Source: an uncultured Methanobrevibacter sp. (lineage in GTDB: Archaea; Methanobacteriota; Methanobacteria; Methanobacteriales; Methanobacteriaceae). Taken from it: a stretch of DNA of 5,528 nt. How positions within the stretch are numbered: the stretch's first letter is position 1; each line of letters opens with the position of its first letter. Both the position numbers and the translations under genes were made by a program. The stretch is taken from NCBI GenBank assembly GCA_902795935.1, contig CADBMS010000025.1, positions 1 to 5,528 of the forward strand, written 5' to 3'. The notes below the pieces were generated by a model. That model did not search any database. It worked only from the letters and a program-made list of their open reading frames with translations, and was not told the origin of the DNA. Of this stretch, positions 1 to 5,528 are shown piece after piece.

Positions 1-177
1 AAATTACTAAAACAAGGAATCAATTTAAGAGAAATACACAAATACACACCAAAATCAGTCAAAAAAAACATCATACCCAAATGTATTTTTAGGAGCACTA
101 CTCATAACACAAGGATACAACACCAAAAACAGCCATACAACAACTATCCGAAAGCTAAAAAATTCCGACCTAAATAA
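1..177 (+). pseudogene. Possible 3' remnant of a broken plus-strand gene, unidentified
   Basis: Frame 1 is open from the window edge to a TAA at 175-177, directly abutting the convergent DUF356 stop. The more protein-like reading changes frame. Frame 1 up to about base 60 reads LLKQGINLREIHKYTPKSV, and after the A8 run at 61-68 frame 2 reads NVFLGALLITQGYNTKNSH, staying open to a TGA at 221-223. Dropping one A from the run would join the two, which suggests a frameshifted or truncated gene. The plus strand here is A- and C-rich (about 39 C against 15 G in 170 bases), whereas the coding strands of the neighbours are purine-rich, so the origin may differ. The ALL-x-x-QGY-x-x-K-x-x-H pattern faintly recalls HEPN helices, which is not enough for a name. 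A chance open frame in AT-rich DNA remains possible. Confidence 0.3.
155..168 (-). terminator. Possible T-tract terminator of the minus-strand genes
   Basis: The minus strand reads GGAATTTTTTAG beginning about 10 bases beyond the DUF356 stop, with a run of six T (plus-strand A at 157-162). Archaeal polymerase can stop at short T tracts without a hairpin, and none is visible here. Similar T runs are common in such AT-rich DNA, so this rests mainly on position. Confidence 0.25.
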
Positions 178-561
178 TTATTTAAATTTTGAGTTAATGG
201 AAAATTTTTTATTTGATTTATGAGAATAATATCCTCTAAAAAATTTTGAATTTAATAATTCTTCTTTTAAAGATTCATATACTGGATATTCTTCACTTAC
301 AATTATTATATGTGATGGAGAATGTATTTTTTTTATTTGTAAAATACTTTTAGTTGTATTTTCCTTAACTTGTATTACTACAGAAAACTTAGATTTAGTT
401 CTAATTTTACATTTTAATATTTTTTCAGTAATATCATCTGCAAAATTATTTTTTAAAATGCGAGGTTTACCTATAATATTTAAATTGGCATGTCTTTCAA
501 TATCAGCTAATGCATTTAAAATATTTGATTTATTATCAGCTCTTAAAAGAATTAATGACAT
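178..561 (-). CDS. DUF356 family protein
   Basis: A small cytoplasmic protein of 127 residues with no signal peptide or membrane segment. I assign it to DUF356, a methanogen family of about 120 residues and unknown function. The grounds are its length, the N-terminal pattern LILLRADNKSNILNALADIE, and IHSPSH at residues 79-84, which sits where the family carries its conserved IHPPAH motif. Both histidines and the second proline of that motif are kept; the first proline and the alanine are both serine. The C-terminus (from about residue 114) is lysine- and serine-rich and probably disordered. The ATG at 559-561 is preceded by GGAG at 569-572 with seven bases between, a good ribosome binding site. 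It follows the anchored secreted protein after 49 bases and may be read with it, although this AT-rich gap could hold its own promoter. No function can be given. Confidence 0.8.
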   Translation of the reverse strand: MSLILLRADNKSNILNALADIERHANLNIIGKPRILKNNFADDITEKILKCKIRTKSKFSVVIQVKENTTKSILQIKKIHSPSHIIIVSEEYPVYESLKEELLNSKFFRGYYSHKSNKKFSINSKFK

Positions 562-568
562 ATTTAAT

Positions 569-572
569 CTCC
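569..572 (-). promoter_or_regulatory. Ribosome binding site of the DUF356 gene
   Basis: The minus strand reads TGGAGATTAAAT directly before the ATG. GGAG lies seven bases upstream and supports this start. Confidence 0.6.
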
Positions 573-610
573 ATTATAAAATTTTATATTAATGAATAAT
601 TATTAAAATA

Positions 611-1867
611 TTATTTTTTTCTAAGGGCATTTAATAAAGTTGTTCTAAATGCGACTAATAATATTATTATAACTCCAATTGCAGTTTGAACATTTCCTAT
701 AATATCTAATATAAATGAACTTATAGGCAAATCCCATGGCGGGGAAGTTCTATCACTCGCCAATGGTGTGAAATAAACACCAACTGCTTTAGAAGATTCT
801 TTAATATTAATATCTTTTGGTTCCACATAATTAACACCTATTAAATAACCATTATCTATTGCTTTATTAATTGAAGATGAGATAGAATTTGCATCATAAC
901 CATTTTTTTTAACAGAAGATCTAACAATTTCTTTAGTAGTTTCAGAAATACCAAAATCATCACTACCATATGTAGAAACTATAATTGTATCTTTACTTAC
1001 AGTAATTTCCTTTTTTAAAGCCTGATATGCAATAATAGTTTTTAATTGACTATTATCTATAGGACAATTAGTATACTGCTCAGCACTAGGAAAACCAACA
1101 CTCCAACCACAATTTTCACATGATTTGGTATAACCTTCATTCATAACATAACCTGTCGAATTCATCTCAGTAGGAGTAAACATATCTCCAGTACTTAAAC
1201 CTGAAGCTAAATTTAATCCACCACCACCATATTTCTCTCCAGCATTTGTAGCTACATAACCAAAAGCTTCAGATAAAATAGTTGGCGCCTCATAACCATC
1301 ACGAATCATTTTACCAATCATTATTGCTACATCTTTACGAACCGAATCTGCTGAACCATATAAAGGGTTACCAACAGTATTACGCAAGTGAATAATAGCT
1401 CCTCTTTGACCAGCAGGTAAAGTTGCAATACCTGATGAATATGGAGTTACTGTAATTACATCATCATCACTAACAGTAATCACATAAGCTGAAAAATAAC
1501 CTCCCACTGCAGCACCAACTTTTTGACCTCCACTCATAATCCTAGTACCATTATATTTTGATGCAATTGATGCTGCTTGAGTTGGAGTTGCATTATTTTC
1601 TAATTCAGCCATTGTTTCAACAATAGCTCCTAAACGAGGAGTTTCATTACTTGATCCTCCAGATAATACACAATACCCTCCTTCTTTAGACATTAAAAAA
1701 GTAGATTGAAACATGTTTTCTGCAAAAGACATACTTCCTGCAGCAGCACCATTAGGATCTTCACCAGAAGGGTCTGTAATAATAATCACATTACATGTCG
1801 CTGAAACAGGCATTAAAAGTAATAAGAAAATAATTGTTAATGAAAAAAGTTTCGTTAAATGATTCAT
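611..1867 (-). CDS. Unknown secreted protein anchored by a C-terminal membrane segment
   Basis: I recognise no family in this 418-residue protein. Residues 1-23 are a clear Sec signal peptide: basic start, leucine-rich core and a VSA-type cleavage site. The body (about 24-380) should lie outside the membrane. A second hydrophobic segment at about 385-407, followed by the basic tail RTTLLNALRKK, would anchor it with the tail in the cytoplasm. The N-terminal half is rich in glycine, alanine and serine (GAAAGS at 40-45, AAVGGYFSAY at 119-128, GGGGLNLASG at 214-223). Cysteines are few: C25, C66, then C250-x2-C253 and C268, which could be disulfides or a small metal site. NxT sequons occur at about N74, N92, N106 and N236. 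AGGAGGTT, nine bases before the ATG, lies inside the end of the upstream small membrane protein gene; stop and start are three bases apart, so the two are surely translated together. Position after mraY and pMurE suggests a cell-wall role, but that is inference. Confidence 0.85.
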   Translation of the reverse strand: MNHLTKLFSLTIIFLLLLMPVSATCNVIIITDPSGEDPNGAAAGSMSFAENMFQSTFLMSKEGGYCVLSGGSSNETPRLGAIVETMAELENNATPTQAASIASKYNGTRIMSGGQKVGAAVGGYFSAYVITVSDDDVITVTPYSSGIATLPAGQRGAIIHLRNTVGNPLYGSADSVRKDVAIMIGKMIRDGYEAPTILSEAFGYVATNAGEKYGGGGLNLASGLSTGDMFTPTEMNSTGYVMNEGYTKSCENCGWSVGFPSAEQYTNCPIDNSQLKTIIAYQALKKEITVSKDTIIVSTYGSDDFGISETTKEIVRSSVKKNGYDANSISSSINKAIDNGYLIGVNYVEPKDINIKESSKAVGVYFTPLASDRTSPPWDLPISSFILDIIGNVQTAIGVIIILLVAFRTTLLNALRKK

Positions 1868-1870
1868 AGA

Positions 1871-2308
1871 TTATAACCTCCTAGAATCATTTACATTAAC
1901 TGTACTGAAATCTTCAATAACATTAACTGTTACTATACCTGTTTTTTCATCAATTTTAACATCAGATGCAACAATAGGTGATATTCTAGTACCTGGAATT
2001 GTAGTTAATTTAATGAATTCTTCTGCTGTTGCAATTGCTTCTTTCAGTGGAATTTGACGTTTAGTTGTTACTAAAGTATCATTCTTAATATAACTGCCAG
2101 ATCTCAATCCAGATTGTGCAATATTAGCTTTTATTGAATTCAAAGGAACAATATCATTACCTTTAATTATAATCCCTGCAATAGGAACTCCTGATTCATC
2201 TTCTACAGATGATGCATATGCCATATATGACATGGCCCTACCAGATATAATTAATATGAATGCTAATAATAATATTATTAATGTATCCCGCCTAATTTTT
2301 ATAAACAT
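1871..2308 (-). CDS. Small single-pass membrane protein with POTRA-like external domain
   Basis: With the start at 2308 the protein has 145 residues. It has a basic tail MFIKIRRD, one membrane segment (about 9-23), then an external domain. The frame extends 11 codons further, to an ATG at 2341, but AGGTGA at 2316-2321 sits seven bases before the inner ATG and nothing comparable precedes the outer one. Residues 43-134 have the order of a POTRA domain: a strand with I-x-I-K-G-N (46-51), a helix ending SGL (55-68), a second helix (88-101), a strand at 110-120 and a closing strand GIVTVNVIED (124-133). One membrane pass plus a POTRA domain is the layout of bacterial FtsQ/DivIB, whose gene also often lies among mur genes. 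The resemblance is by eye, with no family match claimed, and FtsQ's later beta domain is absent. It is translationally coupled to the next gene. Confidence 0.8.
   Translation of the reverse strand: MFIKIRRDTLIILLLAFILIISGRAMSYMAYASSVEDESGVPIAGIIIKGNDIVPLNSIKANIAQSGLRSGSYIKNDTLVTTKRQIPLKEAIATAEEFIKLTTIPGTRISPIVASDVKIDEKTGIVTVNVIEDFSTVNVNDSRRL
1875..1882 (-). promoter_or_regulatory. Ribosome binding site AGGAGGTT inside the upstream gene's end
   Basis: The minus strand reads AGGAGGTTATAATCT before the ATG at 1867. The same bases AGG AGG TTA are the last sense codons (Arg-Arg-Leu) of the small membrane protein gene, followed by its TAA at 1873-1871. The ribosome finishing one gene therefore stands on the start site of the next. 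Confidence 0.8.
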
Positions 2309-2315
2309 ACAATCT

Positions 2316-2321
2316 TCACCT
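2316..2321 (-). promoter_or_regulatory. Ribosome binding site that decides the start at 2308
   Basis: The minus strand reads TTAGGTGAAGATTGT before the ATG at 2308. AGGTGA matches the archaeal anti-Shine-Dalgarno sequence with seven bases of spacing. The longer frame from 2341 would make this site coding and has no such site of its own. Confidence 0.7.
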
Positions 2322-2372
2322 AATGACATGTAATATTTCATGATAATAAAACATAATTATTGGTTATTCAGT

Positions 2373-2409
2373 AAGTATCTATAAAAATAATTATTATTCA
2401 AAGATACTT
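2373..2409 (-). promoter_or_regulatory. Inverted repeat around a candidate TATA box
   Basis: AAGTATCT (2373-2380) and AGATACTT (2402-2409) form a perfect 8-base inverted repeat with a 21-base spacer. On the minus strand the spacer ends in TTTTTATA (2387-2380), a plausible TATA box overlapping the edge of the arm nearer the gene. Transcription would start near 2358, about 50 bases before the ATG at 2308. This would be a secondary promoter for the three downstream genes with a possible operator. A 12-base direct repeat AATAATTATTAT (2386-2397, 2415-2426) overlaps it but is low-complexity. The rest of the gap 2322-2529 is AT-rich, with one 10-base palindrome ATGTTAACAT (2471-2480) and no gene. 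No long T tract follows the pMurE stop, so read-through from upstream is also possible. Confidence 0.3.
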
Positions 2410-2529
2410 TTAAGAATAATTATTATATTTATTATAATTTATATTTATATGATTTTATAATATTAATTTAATGTTAACATCTAATTTCTAGTATAATCTA
2501 AATGATTAATTCAGTTATATTAAACTAAT

Positions 2530-4023
2530 TTAAAAATCTAATAATAAATTTTTAGTTTTAATAAGTTCCGCTGCAGAATCCATTCCTTGTGCACCAATTA
2601 ACAATATAGTATCATCATTAGAAACTAATGAGATTACTCGATGTAAAGAATCTATTAATTTTTCATCAAATAAAAAGTTAATATTATTTTCAGAAAGTGT
2701 ATTTAAAAATATTTCTTTTTCAGAAACTAAAACAGTATTTAAATGATTAACTTCTTCAATACTGCTCGTTATTAATAATTCATAATCTGATTTTATGGTA
2801 TTTAAAGATTCTGCAATCGCTTGAGCATTAAATTTATTAAGATTTTCACCCCTAGAACCTCTAATAGCACAAACAATATACAATTTACCAAATTTAAGTT
2901 GTGATGCACTTTTAATAGTTGCTTTAATACCATCAGGATTGTGTGCAAAATCATCAATAATCAAGGGATTTTGACTTAAAATAGAAAATCTTCTTTTTAA
3001 AGGAGAATACGATTTAACCCCATTAATTATAGATTCTTTAGAAATATTCAATGCTAAACAAGCAGCAATTGAAGATAAAGTATTTTCTATAAAATGTTTA
3101 CTTCTAAAAGGCAAATCATTTATTGATAATAATAATTCATTATTTAAATAAATCCCATCGTTTTTAGAATTCTCAATATATTTCAAATTAGAATTATTTC
3201 CATGTAAAACAGATTTAACACCATCATTAACAAATTTACTCATACTCATAACAAGTTCATCTTCTGAATTTAATACAACAAAACCATGAATTGTTGCTCT
3301 AACTGCACCAGAAATTTCATAACAAGCTTCCATAATATTATTTATTAAACCAATATGATCCATAGAAACATTAGTAATAACAGAAGCAATAGGATTTATA
3401 GATTTAGTCATTAAATAAGCATGATTATGCATTACTCGATTTTCCCATCCCTGAATTTCAGAAACTTCAATAACTAGTGCATCAATTTTTTTATTAAATT
3501 TTTTTAAATATAATGCATATTCTGTTATTTTCTTAGGAACCATTGGATCAATTAATGTATTAAATTCTGAATTAGAATCAGTATTTGTAAAAGTATTAAA
3601 TCCATTTTCAGATAAAATAGTTGATATCATATGTGATGTTGTAGATTTTCCATTTGTTCCAGTGACAATTATTTTAAGAGAATCCTTTGCAAATTTTTGA
3701 ATAGTCCACTGTAAAGCAAATGCATTTGCAAGTTCTATTTTATTTATAACTATTAAAGAAATATTATTATTTTTTGCAAACTTTAAAACTCCTTTTTGAG
3801 GATTTTGTGTTATTAAACCAGCAACCCCCTTTTTTTGAGCTATTTGTATACCTTTTTCATCAATTATATGTCGTATCACAATATCTCCTGAATTTGCAGA
3901 ACTTAATGTTGTAAAAATTCCATTAAACCTATTATTAGGACCATATAATCTTCCTTTGATATTTTCACTTATTAATTGCATTGATAATTCAGAAGACATA
4001 TTATCAATTAAATTAGATTTCAT
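2530..4023 (-). CDS. pMurE: Pseudomurein peptide ligase, MurE-like (pMurE)
   Basis: An ATP-dependent amino acid ligase of the Mur family, expected to extend the peptide of the nucleotide- or lipid-linked pseudomurein precursor in the cytoplasm. Its 497 residues fit the three-domain MurE plan. The N-terminal substrate domain spans about 1-110. The central ATPase has P-loop TGTNGKST (121-128), EVSE (186-189) and TNVSMDHIG (217-225). The C-terminal domain starts near residue 343 with KRRFSIL, then DDFAHNPDG (357-365, bacterial DYAHTPD) and a closing LLIGAQGMDSA (474-484). Crystal structures of such pMurE proteins are known from Methanothermus and Methanothermobacter. The DNPR motif by which many bacterial MurE enzymes choose diaminopimelate is absent, so the amino acid added cannot be read off. 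No lysine lies between residues 221 and 260, where bacterial Mur ligases carry their carbamylated lysine. AGGT at 4032-4035, eight bases upstream, supports the ATG. Which peptide position it fills is uncertain. Confidence 0.9.
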   Translation of the reverse strand: MKSNLIDNMSSELSMQLISENIKGRLYGPNNRFNGIFTTLSSANSGDIVIRHIIDEKGIQIAQKKGVAGLITQNPQKGVLKFAKNNNISLIVINKIELANAFALQWTIQKFAKDSLKIIVTGTNGKSTTSHMISTILSENGFNTFTNTDSNSEFNTLIDPMVPKKITEYALYLKKFNKKIDALVIEVSEIQGWENRVMHNHAYLMTKSINPIASVITNVSMDHIGLINNIMEACYEISGAVRATIHGFVVLNSEDELVMSMSKFVNDGVKSVLHGNNSNLKYIENSKNDGIYLNNELLLSINDLPFRSKHFIENTLSSIAACLALNISKESIINGVKSYSPLKRRFSILSQNPLIIDDFAHNPDGIKATIKSASQLKFGKLYIVCAIRGSRGENLNKFNAQAIAESLNTIKSDYELLITSSIEEVNHLNTVLVSEKEIFLNTLSENNINFLFDEKLIDSLHRVISLVSNDDTILLIGAQGMDSAAELIKTKNLLLDF

Positions 4024-4056
4024 TTTAAATTACCTACAATATTAATCTAAAAATGT

Positions 4057-5133
4057 TTAAATTGGGAAATAAGGACATAAAAATAAACCTATACTACTGA
4101 AAATAATAGTTAATAACCAATATAATAAAATAATATTCTTTTCAGAGATTCCTTTATAATTTAAAGTATGATGTAATGGTTCTACTGGTAAATTAATAAT
4201 ATGGACCCTATGCATTAAACTTACAATAACAGATATTATTGGAACTGCTAAAGATATGACTCCTATTAAAATAGTATTAGTTAGCATAACTGCCGTTGCA
4301 AATCCTGCACCTAAAGCAAATGAACCTGTATCACCCATAAATATTTTAGCAGGGTATCTATTCAGTGCTAAAAATCCTAAACTTACAGAAGTTAATCCTA
4401 TAAAAGGTATTGATGCATTAAAATCCCCATGTAAATTTAAAAAAATTGCACAAGTTATAGATGATATTGCCATTATTCCAGCAGCTAATCCATCCATACC
4501 ATCTATTAAATTCATAGAATTAATAGCACCTAAAATACCAATAATTATTATAGGGGCTGCAAATAAACCTAATGAAAATGGACCTATCATTGATACAGAA
4601 CAAGTTATAACTAAAAATATAGCAATTACAATTTGAAGTATAATTTTATGATTTTCTTCTAATTCCATTTTAATTGGAGTTTCACCAACAATTTCTAATT
4701 TAGAAACATTAATTAATGCTTTTAACTCTTTTTTAGCCTTAATTGAAGCTATACGTGCTTTTTCACCTGGTTTAAGTGTAAGTAAACCTATTGAAACATC
4801 TCCAGATGATATATTTTTAACTATTTTTTGGATTTCTTTAGTTTTAAGTCCCAATAAATCATCTATTAAACCCACTAAACCTGAAATTAACATAATCAAA
4901 CAAGTTATTAAAAGATAATGATTTTGGAAATATATGCAAGTCATGAATAATATTCCCATAAGCATACCTATTCCTCCCATAGTAGGAGTTCCAGACTTAT
5001 GTTTATGTTCAGTTACAATAGGTTTATCTGAAATATCTGCCATAACAAGAATTTTTTTAATAAATATAGTGAAAAGTATAGTTGCTACTGTAGTTATAGC
5101 AAACATAAAATACCATGTTCCTAATAAATCCAA
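4057..5133 (-). CDS. mraY: MraY-like phospho-sugar-peptide transferase of pseudomurein synthesis
   Basis: An integral membrane transferase that moves the UDP-linked phospho-sugar-peptide onto a polyprenyl phosphate, making the first lipid intermediate of pseudomurein. Its 358 residues hold about ten hydrophobic segments and the MraY/WecA signatures in order: SGTPTMGGIG (47-56), DDLLGL (91-96, first aspartates), NLIDGMDGLAAG (208-219, catalytic DGxDG), IFMGDTGS (264-271) and PLHHTLNYKG (319-328, the histidine motif that points to MraY rather than WecA). A hydrophilic stretch of about 65 residues (97-162) lies between DDLLGL and the next membrane segment. It is much longer than the matching loop in bacterial MraY and looks like a small inserted domain. 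The start is TTG: a TAA stop lies four codons upstream in frame, AAGGTGAT sits just before it, and the next ATG (residue 10) falls inside the first membrane segment. It leads the unit with pMurE 33 bases behind. Confidence 0.92.
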   Translation of the reverse strand: MDLLGTWYFMFAITTVATILFTIFIKKILVMADISDKPIVTEHKHKSGTPTMGGIGMLMGILFMTCIYFQNHYLLITCLIMLISGLVGLIDDLLGLKTKEIQKIVKNISSGDVSIGLLTLKPGEKARIASIKAKKELKALINVSKLEIVGETPIKMELEENHKIILQIVIAIFLVITCSVSMIGPFSLGLFAAPIIIIGILGAINSMNLIDGMDGLAAGIMAISSITCAIFLNLHGDFNASIPFIGLTSVSLGFLALNRYPAKIFMGDTGSFALGAGFATAVMLTNTILIGVISLAVPIISVIVSLMHRVHIINLPVEPLHHTLNYKGISEKNIILLYWLLTIIFSSIGLFLCPYFPI

Positions 5134-5136
5134 AAT

Positions 5137-5144
5137 ATCACCTT
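5137..5144 (-). promoter_or_regulatory. Ribosome binding site of the TTG-started mraY gene
   Basis: The minus strand reads AAGGTGATATT before TTG. The match to the archaeal consensus is eight bases long, but the gap to the start is only three bases after GGTGAT, closer than for the other genes here. It decides for TTG at 5133-5131. Confidence 0.65.
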
Positions 5145-5171
5145 AACATAATACAAAATTAATTATGTTTA

Positions 5172-5187
5172 TTATATAATATAATAC
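5172..5187 (-). promoter_or_regulatory. Candidate TATA box for the mraY-pMurE unit
   Basis: The minus strand reads TATTATATTATATAAT here. An archaeal start site about 25 bases further would lie near 5151, giving a short leader of about 18 bases that still contains the mraY ribosome binding site. The surrounding DNA is so AT-rich that other boxes are possible, so the support is mainly geometry. Confidence 0.4.
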
Positions 5188-5229
5188 TAAAACTAATTCG
5201 ATTAAACATATAATATTTTACAATAAATT

Positions 5230-5254
5230 TTATATCTAAAAAATTATATCTAAA
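5230..5254. repeat. Two direct copies of TTATATCTAAA, 14 bases apart
   Basis: TTATATCTAAA occurs at 5230-5240 and again at 5244-5254. The copies lie about 45-80 bases upstream of the candidate mraY TATA box, where an archaeal regulator could bind. A chance repeat in AT-rich sequence is a fair alternative. Confidence 0.35.
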
Positions 5255-5275
5255 TAAATTATTATAAAAAACATA

Positions 5276-5380
5276 TTAAATACTTTTTGGCATTACCACT
5301 AAGGATTTTTCATATTTTTCTGTTGTATATGTTCCAATTATATTATTTAATGTAATAATTCCAAATTCATTTGGATTTAA
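5276..5380 (-). pseudogene. Short decayed reading frame, possible gene remnant
   Basis: A minus-strand frame of 34 codons reads NPNEFGIITLNNIIGTYTTE, then KYEKSLVVMPKSI and a stop at 5276-5278. The peptide looks like the end of a real protein, but a TGA at 5381-5383 closes it and its only ATG is five codons from the stop. Further right (5384-5528) every minus frame I read through contains stops; that stretch is T-rich on the plus strand, with a T7 run at 5430-5436. Apart from the mraY control signals and this frame, I see no gene in 5145-5528. A chance open frame is quite possible. Confidence 0.2.
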
Positions 5381-5528
5381 TCATAACCTACTTTAAAAAT
5401 TTATTCAATTTTAGGCTTTGTAGAAAACCTTTTTTTCTAATTTTTATTTTTGCACTTAAAATTGATTTTTACCCTAATTTCTATAAATATCTATTAATTT
5501 TATTTACACTTGAAATATTGTGTATCGA

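Noticed and set aside
1115..1170. CxxC (C250, C253) plus C268 of the anchored protein as a zinc ribbon
   Set aside because: Only three cysteines cluster here and the domain is predicted to lie outside the cell, so a disulfide is as likely as a metal site.
2411..2461. Several TATA-like stretches such as CATATAAATATAAA on the minus strand
   Set aside because: Too many near-equivalent AT-rich matches to choose one. Only the box inside the inverted repeat was kept, at low confidence.
4256..4636. Plus-strand open frame of 126 codons inside mraY
   Set aside because: It is antisense to conserved MraY motifs, rich in isoleucine and proline as expected from complemented membrane codons, and has no convincing ribosome binding site.
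4934..5146. Plus-strand open frame of 70 codons over the start of mraY
   Set aside because: It is antisense to the first membrane segments of MraY and reads as a low-complexity shadow with no recognisable domain.
5361..5374. CCAAAT-TC-ATTTGG inverted repeat
   Set aside because: A 6-base stem with a 2-base loop inside a decayed frame, with no neighbouring signal that would give it a role.
5430..5450. T7 and further T runs on the plus strand as a terminator
   Set aside because: No plus-strand gene ends upstream of it, so there is nothing for it to terminate.

Overview
The window looks like chromosomal DNA of a pseudomurein-walled methanogen of the Methanobacteriales, probably a low-GC gut lineage such as Methanobrevibacter or Methanosphaera. 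The reasons are its very AT-rich composition, archaeal Shine-Dalgarno sites (AGGTGA, AGGAGG, AAGGTGAT), a MraY-like transferase directly followed by a MurE-like ligase of the pseudomurein (pMurE) type, and a DUF356 protein, a family I know only from methanogenic archaea. The genus is an inference.

All five convincing genes lie on the minus strand and read from right to left. The right end (5145-5528) carries no intact gene. It holds a candidate TATA box and a short direct repeat ahead of mraY, plus a decayed-looking reading frame further right. MraY (5133-4057, TTG start) and pMurE (4023-2530) are 33 bases apart and form an obvious transcription unit. About 220 AT-rich bases follow, with an inverted repeat around a possible TATA box. 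Then come a small single-pass membrane protein (start moved here to 2308), a secreted and C-terminally anchored protein (1867-611) tightly coupled to it, and the DUF356 protein (561-178). The first 177 bases are A/C-rich on the plus strand and look like the broken end of an unrelated convergent gene.

MraY and pMurE make the lipid-linked pseudomurein precursor on the cytoplasmic face of the membrane. MraY moves the phospho-sugar-peptide onto a polyprenyl phosphate carrier, and pMurE adds an amino acid to the peptide. The two unknown genes downstream have their bulk outside the membrane. The small one has the layout of bacterial FtsQ/DivIB: a short cytoplasmic tail, one membrane segment and a POTRA-like domain. 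Together with its translationally coupled partner it is the best candidate here for an undescribed system, perhaps for pseudomurein assembly or septation outside the membrane. That role is inferred from topology and neighbours only.
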